A stretch of DNA of 43,778 nt. Source: Saccoglossus kowalevskii (lineage: Eukaryota; Hemichordata; Enteropneusta; Harrimaniidae). The notes under the pieces are model-generated. The model searched no databases. It was not told the origin of the DNA and saw only the letters and a program-made list of their open reading frames with translations. Of this stretch, positions 35,537-43,778 are shown one piece after another (the stretch's first letter is position 1; each line of letters begins with the position of its first letter). Location: NCBI RefSeq assembly GCF_000003605.2, contig NW_003151757.1, forward strand, positions 116,900 through 160,677, given 5' to 3'. Position numbers and translations under genes: made by a program.

Positions 35537-35877
35537 TATCCTCGGGGGCGGACATCCGGGCATTTTCTACCGGGCTAGTACATCCGGGCACTTTCTACCT
35601 TCGCGGTGAAATTGAAACAAAGACCAAAAACTCACAGAAAACGGTAATTTGCGATGGTTGTTGAGAGTGCCCTGAACAGTGTAACAAGATTAGCCCTACG
35701 TGTGTAACATATATGAATTTGGTTGTTCGGGATTACTTGAAAGTTGAGTTTGTGTTGTTTTCTCGAGTTTTCACCGGCTCCACTGGCGTTCCAAAGCAGC
35801 ACGCACAAATACGTGGTACAGTGGTGCGCGTCTTAGCAACGTAGAACGTCCGTGACGTAGCTCCGCCCCCGAGGATA
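35537..35877. mobile_element. Inverted-repeat element (family M2), best copy
   Basis: About 340 bp bounded by a perfect 16-bp inverted repeat, TATCCTCGGGGGCGGA and its complement. The outer TA may be a target duplication, as for Tc1/mariner-type elements. It has no coding capacity. Copies occur at 32228-32545 (same orientation) and 43178-43472 (reversed). The right end contains TGACGTAGCTCCGCCCC, found in two copies. Confidence 0.78.
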
Positions 35878-36722
35878 GAAAAGTAGTACTTCTCTTCAAT
35901 GACTATAAATTTAATATTGTTGCTTTTACAGTGTTATAATCTGAGAATTAAAATAACAACTCAGAATGATCCGAATAGTAGGTTACACAGCTCACCTCAA
36001 CAAATAACTTCCTGGCCTAGTGTCAAGTGTATTCTTTGTGTATGGCTGAGGTGCATAATTTAATTTCGTATTTTGAATTAATAACTGTATATAAATAATT
36101 CTAACAATGAATTGAAATCGTAATTTTACTGAAAAAAAAGGTTTCATCTATGGGGTTTTAATGCCCGTTCTAGATGTAAAGCGGTTGACACATCGTTGAT
36201 TCGAAACAGGTTTGGAAGCTTATTTCTAATTGCCGGTCACTATCTCGTTGACTTGTTGATGAACTTAGTTTCTCTCGCAAACGTCAATGTAAATGGGATC
36301 CGGTAGACATGCTGATAAATCTAATTATTGTTTTTATTAGAAGATAAATACAAACAAAGAGATAATAAATAGCTCAAATACGACATAGTGCAGTGTTGGC
36401 GATGGTGAATCGCGGCTTCGAAATAATTTAGTTCGCATTGAGCCAGTTCTCATCGCAAACGTGTGTTTGCAACAATGGAAGTGATATTTGTTTAGTTCAA
36501 TTCACTGACGACATCGTATTTTATGAGTTGTACAATCCGAAACGTGCACACTGTGTTGGATACTAGTTAGTTGATATTTATTATCGAAGGGTGTGACTGA
36601 AATGGATCTTATTTTCATAAAAAAAGCAACCTGTGACAACACATGAGTAAATCATATGCAGCTGCTCTGGTGAGCTACGTCATATCCGCTTTATATCACA
36701 TGTTTAAAATATAACGAACATG

Positions 36723-36925
36723 TTAAAGCGGGAGGGTCGTCACCTGCGCACGCGAGACCCTAGCGACGATAACAACACTCGCTAAAAACGCAAAGGCTCA
36801 TGGGTAGACGATTGTTTGTAAACAATGACAGGATACGTAAACAGAAATAACGTTTTGTATCGTGTTTATTATAGGCCGCCGCACATGTTTGCGTTTTACG
36901 AACGTACGCATGCGCACTGACCGGT
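36723..36925 (+). mobile_element. M1 MITE, right end uncertain
   Basis: Starts TTAAAGCGGGAGGGTCGTC and shares GCTCATGGGTAGACG and TTGTTTGTAAACA with the 9.4-kb copy. The right end is diverged, near ACGCATGCGCACTGACC. Confidence 0.55.
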
Positions 36926-37439
36926 TGTCGAGAATTGTTCACTGCTGTTGTTTTAAATATATATGTATTACTCCTATTAAAAAAAATGCGAGCTAGAATT
37001 GATCAGTGAGCGACATTTGTACTCAGACAATAGCATGCTGGTTGGTAAAAATGTAAACAACGACAGTGCGACGAACTTCGCTGTGTGGAGCATAATGTCA
37101 TTCAGATAATATACGACGTCATTAATTAACGGATTTGTCTCTGAGCTGATTACTTTAAACAAGTAATCAAACAAGCCTCATACTTAACATTCACCATAGT
37201 TATAAGTAATTACCACATACATAACTCGAAGGCCCTATGAAAGGACACCCCCTCCCCATAAATGCAAATTACATATCCTCACTAATACCACCGCCGTATG
37301 GTGTACTATTATCATTCTGACGCAATAAGCGTCTAATTTGTTTTACAAAAGAAAGACCAAATTGAGTCTTGAATATGTTTGATCACTCAGGGACTTAGAG
37401 AAAGACGTTATCTGGCAATGGTGGAAAAGTCTTTAAAAA

Positions 37440-38210
37440 ATAACTACAAAGCAACTGGATCCAGATCCATTCTAATATATAATGAATTGGTTATGTTTTG
37501 AAGGACAATACCTACCTTAGTCATTTAAAAAAAATCCATTACATTGAGATCCAGATTTCAACCAAAAGCTTACATTAGTTACACCTTTTGTAAATATGAG
37601 GATACATCTGTAACATTTTGAGTTATAAATATGTAATTATTACGAAATTTCTGTTTCGTTGACAACCAGGGGTTTATCTTTTGTAAAATATTATCGATTA
37701 GTACTTATTCCCTCATTGACAATTTACTGAAAATCAATGATAAACTTTTTGAAGTTATAAATGATTAATTATTTGCAAAACTCCTGTTTCACATCGGATC
37801 CACATACCACATTGTACTAATATTTAATAAATTGATCATGCATCAATCTCTCCTGCTATGTTCATGAAAAACCGTCCATGCTTTATATTGAGTTTCGAAG
37901 TTAAAATCTCTACCAACAATATCTATACCAGCAAAATATGAGAATTCGTCTATGAATTTTTGATAAATGAAAGCATTACCAAAATTTCTGTTTCAATGGC
38001 CACCAGATCCACATCTCCACAAAAATGTAATCAATTTGTTTGTATCAAGGACATTCCATCAGAATTCACTAAACAATACTTTGAGTCATCAGTTACAAAT
38101 TATTCCCGAAATTACAGGCTCCCATCTTTTCCAACATGTAATGGATTGATCTTTGTTTCAAAGGCAACATTCAAGATTTTATGAAAATTCGTCCATTACT
38201 AATCAAATTA
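37440..38210. repeat. Degenerate internally repeated region
   Basis: Three diverged blocks (near 37622, 37752 and 37958) share a motif of the form TATAAATnnnTAATTATT..AAA.TTCTGTTTC followed by CCA.ATCCACAT. This looks like an old tandem or dispersed repeat. No coding sequence. Confidence 0.4.
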
Positions 38211-38427
38211 TAAATAAAAAAACAATATTTTTAAAAATTGCCATACCATGGTAAGCACACCTATAGCCGTATTAAAACTTAATGTGTTCGTTGGCGTGTC
38301 AACGGCAACACTTCCTGAAAAAATACGGGAAGACATCAATAAATTGTTGTATTATCTCGTTAACAGAATAGACAAACGTTTTAATAAACTAACGCTATTG
38401 GGAATATAATCTCTTAGGCAGAGGTAA

Positions 38428-38435
38428 TGACGTCA
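38428..38435. promoter_or_regulatory. Palindromic CRE-type site upstream of gene C
   Basis: Perfect TGACGTCA 294 bp before the ATG of gene C and about 50 bp upstream of the block shared with gene B. No counterpart was found at gene B. Confidence 0.25.
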
Positions 38436-38485
38436 TGTCAGTGCTAGAACATGAAATGACAAATCGCAGTATTTTGCATACCCTA

Positions 38486-38512
38486 AACAATCTCATTTAA
38501 ATAATATTTACC
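38486..38512 (+). promoter_or_regulatory. Conserved upstream block of gene C
   Basis: Counterpart of the gene B block (25 of 27 identical), ending 217 bp before the ATG of gene C. A few bases further left (CAGTAT) also agree. Confidence 0.45.
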
Positions 38513-38621
38513 AAATATGCCAAAAACGCACTCTTCAAATTGAGAAGTACCTGGGGCTGACAGGAGAGGAGGGTCAGGCCTTACAATAATATTTCCGGGG
38601 GTTATCCAGTAATGTTTTGAA

Positions 38622-38628
38622 TATATAA
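38622..38628 (+). promoter_or_regulatory. TATA box candidate of gene C
   Basis: TATATAA, 107 bp before the ATG at 38729, in the same relative place as in gene B. Confidence 0.38.
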
Positions 38629-38728
38629 TAAACAATATTTCAATCTGTGTTTAAACTGACCTGCTGTCGCCGGCTGCACATTTCATTTCAGCTGCTTTAG
38701 CGAAGTCGATAACAACTGCTAGTGTATA

Positions 38729-38789
38729 ATGCGTCTACTGGTAATAATCACGTTGGTTGGTTGTTCCATGTCAGTTCCGGTGAAAACAA
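38729..38789 (+). CDS. Gene C exon 1: signal peptide
   Basis: ATG at 38729, reading MRLLVIITLVGCSMSVPVKT, donor ACAA|GTAACT, phase 1. It aligns with gene B exon 1 without gaps. TATATAA lies about 107 bp upstream. Confidence 0.82.
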
Positions 38790-41760
38790 GTAACTATTAT
38801 GTTTAATTTTCGTCCTTAATTCATCGTTTTATCATACTTTGATTGATCTACAGTGTTGCAGTGTCGAGAAATGACGACGACTCTTAATGTTTGCTATATT
38901 CATTTATTCACGATCAACCGTTTTCAATGTTCGTATTTGTTTGCCCGGATTGTATGCAACAAGGGGACTTTCATTCATATCGTGTTCACCAACACATGTA
39001 CACTAAAAGAAAAATGCAGTTTTTAATCTTTTCATTTCACCACCAGACTTTCTCGCTCGAATTTGTCTGCTTTTTTTTCTTATAATCTTCAAGATTTCTT
39101 GAAATGAACCATAATTTTGGAGCCAACAGACACAATTTGTATTAGTTTTTACTCAGCAAATTTGGCTAATTTCCTCAGTCTTCTAAAGGAAAATGCACAA
39201 CGGGGACTATTTTGTGAATTGGTAATGGAAAGAGGAAACTTGCGGTAAAAAGCATAAGATTGTATAGTAATCGGCAAAACCTATGCAGCTTTGAATAATT
39301 TGGCTAAAAATCAAATCTGAAAGTTAGGGTGTTTGCGAATTAAAAAAAAATGCATTCTGTGTCGGGTATATTTTATTAGTCTTCACTGAAATAAATTTTG
39401 TCATGTAATATTGTTCAAACTTCGGATTCACGCTAAACGTATCATACACATAGTATGTGTTATGTTCGAAAATTGATAGAACGCAGTAGTATTAAACGCG
39501 AGTAGATTGTCGTCCGATAAATTTGACAGCAGGGACCTAATGGCTATACTGGTAGGACCTCGTGTTGGTGCGTATCAGAAGAAACTTTAGAATAGAATTA
39601 TAGGTCATCGAATATACATTTTGTAATACTGTTTATTTTTCATCGTCGATCAAAGAATCCCACGCGTGGTTTGGTGACTCGACGACATTCTAGGATGCTG
39701 AAAACTCAACTATAATCGAATATACGAAACTTATTAACGATTTACGCTATTAGCAAGGATACCGTAGCTGCATCATGTATTACACGTAAACATATTAAAT
39801 AGCATCAACAAATTTAAATTAAATTTACAGTGCAAATATAATAATCAAGTCAAAAACAATGCAATTACTTATTTCAAAAACAGTAGACCAATTAACTCAG
39901 AACATCAGGTTATCTAAAACAGAAGCATTGATGGATTTTAAAAACAGTGCAAGAAAACACAGGATATGCGCTACGTCCCTGTGGCAAGACACCTGACACA
40001 AATTCCTGGTTTCGATTTGAATAAAACAAATCAAATACTAGTATTGTGTTGTATTCAACGATAACGCGATGTAAAATACATATAAAAAATGATATATCAT
40101 AGACCAGTATATATTATAAATTACGCAGGTAGAAATTTGTAAAATAAACTGATGCATTGTTTTGACCATTCAATCATTACCTACATCCAGTGCTAGTCAC
40201 CTTGATTTTTTTCAAGTTAATTATTCAACCATGAACTGTATCCACATGATTGAATTACTAATCAAAATATTCCATGTACGTTCATTACGTGTGCGAATGA
40301 ACAGTATTTCATTACGTCATTAACAAACATTCACATAAACCATTTGCGCAGCAAGAAATCACACATTGCTGTTAATGACATGTTTATTGCATTAAAGAGC
40401 TGTCGTCGTTGCGATGTTTGTGTTCATAAACATTGACTTTTCCACAATCCAATGCGCTTTCTAAATAAAATCACAAGTACGAAGTTTGATCATCACCAGA
40501 AAATACTCAATTAAAGCTTGGTTACGTCTCGTACTCGTTACGTTTGTACTCGTTGATATGCGCAACAGTCAAAGTCGTCATCTTTGTTTATATATATCGC
40601 GCATGCGTAGCGCGTTGTCGTTTTATTCATATTCAGCGGGATGAACGGCTTCTGTTATACCAAGCACAAACAAAAGATCAATCAACCATATCCCATCCAT
40701 TCACTCACCCACGCGTGCATGCATCCATCTATGCAATCATCTTTCCACACACTGTCATCCAACCATGCATTCATTTTTGCGCTCGTACATGCATGCCTGC
40801 ATCAAAATTGAGATTCTTTGCTGTCTACAATCGTAAATCGTCTGCATTGTCGTGTGATGAACAAAACTTAGAGGGCGATATTTCATTATACGCATGCGCA
40901 GTTGGAATCACTAAAGATAACATATTCAATCTCTATTCTCTCTAGATAACGGAGTGAGAAGTGCTACGTAAGTAAATTTGTTTACACCATCTACATACAT
41001 ACAGTATCTATTGCATTTAATTATAATACACAGCCTTGCACACAGTGACAAATTAGAAGGTAGTGTTCTGAACCCACGATGAAATATACCGTGGAATCAA
41101 CATAATGTTACCCGTAAAATAGTGTAGATAACATTTTAAAACAGTAGTTTCATTACATGCTATAATATAGCCTTTTTTAATATGCACAATATTTATTTCT
41201 TAAGCACATATACTCTGAATACAATAACGTAATTATACATGCATTTCTTTAAATAAGTTATTAATCTGTAAATCATTTACAACGACGCGTGCCGCAGATC
41301 AGCGCTTTCGACGCATACGCGGCGTTTAAATACGTTGTATATTTCTACAAAGTTTGCAACATTGAACGCAATTTATATAATGACAAAAATTCAATGTAGT
41401 ACTCGTCGGAGTGGGTGCATGGCAGTCCCTCGAATTGTCCTCAATTGTTAACAAACGACATCACGTGTGTTGCATTATGGGTAATTATGCTAATTTTCAG
41501 CTATGACTACAATGTTGGATGTTATGAAGACGTACAACAGGTTACAAAAATCATGGACCCAATCAACATCCACGTCCCATGGTCGGATGAACAGTGCGTA
41601 GAGGCATGCTGGGATCAAATGGCTCACCCTGGCGTTGAATACATAGGCGTGGCACTCTCACAGTGGTGCTACTGTGATCTGAAAATTAACACATTTGTTA
41701 AGGTTGAAGACGCATCGTGTACAACCACGTCTGATTTCTTCTTCACAATTTACAAGTTAG
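38729..41760 (+). CDS. Gene C (5' part): secreted WSC protein, paralogue of gene B
   Basis: Three exons seen: 38729-38789 (signal peptide, 61 nt), 40946-40967 (22-nt microexon), 41501-41760 (WSC1, 260 nt). All three match gene B in length and phase, so this is a tandem copy whose WSC2 and vWD exons should lie beyond the right edge. No WSC2-type exon was recognised between 41761 and 43778. The WSC has the six-cysteine form. The microexon encodes NNGVRSAT and lacks the RIRR of gene B. Introns 1 and 2 are about 2.2 kb and 0.5 kb. The protein should be secreted; its function is unknown. Confidence 0.8.
39036..39260 (+). repeat. Dispersed repeat R9, copy in gene C intron 1
   Basis: CCACCAGACTTTCTCGCTCG ... 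GAAATGAACCATAATTTTGG ... GGAAAATGCACAACGGGGAC ... GAAACTTGCGGTAAAAAG, collinear with the copy at 30995. Confidence 0.72.
40392..40625 (+). mobile_element. M1-superfamily element in gene C intron 1
   Basis: Starts TTAAAGAGCTGTCGTCG, contains TTCCACAATCCAATG as in the 34.1-kb copy, and ends near CGCGCATGCGTAGCGCG. It lies about 320 bp before the gene C microexon. Confidence 0.55.
40946..40967 (+). CDS. Gene C exon 2: 22-nt microexon
   Basis: CTCTCTAG|ATAACGGAGTG...CTAC|GTAAGT, 22 nt, phase 1 in and 2 out, like gene B exon 2. It joins the signal exon to WSC1 to read NNGVRSATYDYNVGC. The polypyrimidine tract and donor are both strong. Confidence 0.77.
41501..41760 (+). CDS. Gene C exon 3: WSC1 (6-cysteine form)
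   Basis: Acceptor TAATTTTCAG|C, phase 2 in, 260 nt, donor TTAG|GTTCGG (weak), phase 1 out. Reads YDYNVGCYEDV, QCVEAC, WCYCDLKINTF, SCTTT and IYKLG. Six cysteines in the same places as gene B WSC1. Confidence 0.84.
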
Positions 41761-42034
41761 GTTCGGAGAATTTCACTAACAATTTTTAAAATTCACGTTC
41801 GCATCAGTCATGTAACGTGACAAGATGCTGTTAGAAACGCGAAATCATTTGTGACATATTTTGAGAATAGATGGCTGCACAAAGGTACTATAAAATGTAA
41901 TTCACGAACATTTCTTGTTGACAAACATACTAATCTAAATAAATCAAATTAATATCAATTCTTTAATTTAAATCAGCTTTTTGTCCAATTTGATTGATAT
42001 TACATCTTTTATTGACACATTCCCCGTATAATTA

Positions 42035-42418
42035 TTATTATTATACATCTGTCACCGTAACGCCATAAGTTACAGCGTGCAATAATTTTGCGGTGTTGCA
42101 CTGGGTATTTTCATCCTACCATATTAGGAAGAGCGAATTCCAAATATGGAGCAATTACGCGCGTAAGCGTCCTCTAATAACAAAAACAAACATGGCTGCC
42201 ACCAGGGTTTGACCGGACTCCACACAAAGAAGTTCGCCAAATCTGTTCTAAACTTTTTGGATTTCACCATTCCCATGATGTATTTTTGGGAGGAAAAAAT
42301 GTATAATAATAAAAAGGTTATTACGAGGATACCGCAAAATATGTACTCAGGCAGTGCACCATCGCATCGATCTCCGATGCATACTTCTAGGTATCCTCGT
42401 AATAACCTCATATTATTA
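42035..42418 (+). mobile_element. M3 element copy with a perfect 18-bp hairpin stem
   Basis: Follows gene C WSC1. Its end carries GGTTATTACGAGGATACC (42316-42333) and the exact complement (42390-42407). The interior agrees with the 16.3-kb copy over its whole length. Confidence 0.75.
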
Positions 42419-43177
42419 TTTACCTAACGTTGAGTCAAATAACCCGAGGTTATTGCATGGAAACTACGGAGTAGGTGTAAATATAGTACGTACGGTTACA
42501 CCGAGTGTCGACCAATAAACAGCGGTGATCTACGTTGTTGCATAAGAAGCATATGTTGCAATAATTTATGAGGTTCGTGGCTGCTCACACGTTTGCGTTG
42601 AGAGGCAGGCAGGGTTTACAATTCAGTCATACGTTATGTATGGTACAGCTGTGTCCTGTGTAAACGAAGAGACGTGTTCAAATAAGATCCAAATAATCTG
42701 GGAAGCAGTTTACAAATAAAGACAATTTCGAATGAAGGCAATTTACTGCAAATATTGCCGTTTGCAGAGTACCAGAATTGTACGCATGTACATAAATCCA
42801 TACTGTGTGCATATTCGTTATGTCATTTTCATAAGGTAAATCATTTGCATATAACAATGACATTCTACATTCACTTTTAGCACTAAATTATGATAACACT
42901 AAATTATTCGTGTTCGGCAAAGTGATATTGGAGAATATCACATAATATTTCGTGTAATAAAATAATCTGTAACCAAACCACAAGAAAACACCGATGACAG
43001 AGGTGATGTCATGTTTTAGAATATTGAACAAAGGCACATCCGATGGCAAAATCCATAACTCGTCTTCAGAAATTACAACACAATACATTTTCAAGTAATT
43101 TATATAACATTAAACTGAGATACAATTTGTATCAGAAAACATAATAAATATTATGAACCACAAATAGAATATAAACA

Positions 43178-43472
43178 TTCTCGGGGTGGAGCTACGATTC
43201 GTTACAGAACATTCTACGTTGCTAATAAGGCGCGCACAATTGTACCATGTATTTCTATGGGCTCTGTGAGAGCTGCTGTGAAACATCGGTCAAAGAGCCG
43301 GTGAATATAGCTACATTCGAAAAAACTCTACAAACTTAACTTTGAAGCAATCCTGACCAACCGAATATATATGTTGCATGTGTAGGGATAAATCTTGTTA
43401 CACTGTTCGGGAGAGTCTCAGCAACTGATGATTGCCAGGCTGTGGAAATGCCCGGATGTCCGCCCCTGGAAC
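43178..43472 (-). mobile_element. M2 element copy, reversed
   Basis: On the minus strand it starts with CCGGATGTCC-type sequence near 43472 and ends GAGCTCCACCCCGAGAA near 43178, with AATCTTGTTACACTGTTC (plus strand) in the middle. More diverged than the other two copies. Confidence 0.68.
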
Positions 43473-43778
43473 TCATTATTAAAACATGAGAGGTGAATTC
43501 GTATATTGTTTCAGATTCATGATCGGTAAGCCTGGGTTTATATCCTAATGTAGACCGAACCTCAAAAAGGGTCAACCTACCCCAGATGTGTTTGCCACAG
43601 AACAATTCCACAGGGAATGTTTGACAACCGTGCCTACTGGTTAACGACACGATAGCAAGTTATTGTCATTTGATACAACACCGTGACGTAGTTCCAAAAA
43701 CGAATATAGCTTATGAGGTACTAAGCCACGTGTCAACACTAGCAATTTTCACATACAAAATTCAAATATTTAAAGCGG

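Larger units (their letters stand above)
30942..38485. other. B-C intergenic region
   Basis: Contains R9, two M2 copies, M4, a SINE head, two M1 copies and the degenerate repeat region. A C-rich homopolymer run occurs near 31618-31630. No WSC- or vWD-like exon was found on the plus strand, which supports gene B ending at 30894. Confidence 0.5.
38790..40945 (+). other. Gene C intron 1
   Basis: About 2.2 kb with one R9 and one M1 copy. Nothing else recognised. Confidence 0.6.
41761..43778 (+). other. Gene C intron 3 (start) to window edge
   Basis: Contains the M3 and M2 copies. The window ends in TTTAAAGCGG, which equals the first bases of the M1 MITE, so another copy may begin at the edge. 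No further exon seen. Confidence 0.45.

Noticed and set aside
40544-40945. Plus-strand frame of 133 codons before the gene C microexon
   Set aside because: It begins inside the M1 element and ends at the microexon's acceptor region. The composition looks non-coding and no domain is seen.
43336-43650. Minus-strand frame of 104 codons near the right edge
   Set aside because: It overlaps the M2 element copy and lies in gene C's intron. No recognisable family, signal or splice structure.

Overview
This window is eukaryotic, almost certainly from an animal. It is AT-rich and intron-dense, full of short inverted-repeat transposon copies and microsatellites. Its only convincing coding sequence is a family of small secreted proteins built from WSC modules and a von Willebrand factor type D (vWD) module. 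The vWD resembles, from memory, BMPER-like proteins of marine invertebrates. A marine invertebrate (lophotrochozoan or invertebrate deuterostome) is my best guess; the sequence does not fix the species. Positions 24750-25455 are an assembly gap of 706 N.

Layout. Four paralogous loci are arranged as two outward-facing pairs. On the minus strand, from the centre outward, are gene A (15239 to 11780: signal peptide, one 8-cysteine WSC, two-exon vWD, about 293 aa) and gene D (3276 to 340 and off the left edge: two 8-cysteine WSC exons, with a candidate signal-peptide exon at 6672-6598). On the plus strand are gene B (23728-30894: signal peptide, 22-nt microexon, two 6-cysteine WSC exons, two-exon vWD, 375 aa) and gene C (38729 to the right edge: signal peptide, 22-nt microexon, one 6-cysteine WSC exon, rest outside). 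I worked out the exon borders by hand from splice signals and reading-frame phase. For A and B the whole frame closes on a TAA at the same place in the vWD exon.

The most interesting points are these. (1) All three minus-strand WSC exons end in a GC-AG type donor (G|GCAAGT), while the plus-strand paralogues use GT. (2) B and C share a 22-nt, phase 1-to-2 microexon; in B it encodes a basic RIRR site. (3) B and C WSC modules lack the last cysteine pair of the module, while A and D keep it. (4) A 27-bp block is conserved at the same distance upstream of B and C.

Non-coding content. There are at least five families of dispersed repeats: a TTAA-flanked MITE carrying GCGCATGCGC palindromes; a roughly 340-bp element with 16-bp perfect terminal repeats; an element of up to about 400 bp with an end hairpin; a MITE with terminal repeats of about 50 bp; and a repeat of about 200 bp present three times. 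There is also a 143-bp tandem array between A and B, a tRNA-like SINE head, and several microsatellites. The remaining open frames look like chance AT-rich frames. How the proteins act is unknown: WSC modules are generally carbohydrate-binding and vWD modules mediate assembly, so an extracellular matrix, mucus or surface role is plausible but inferred.
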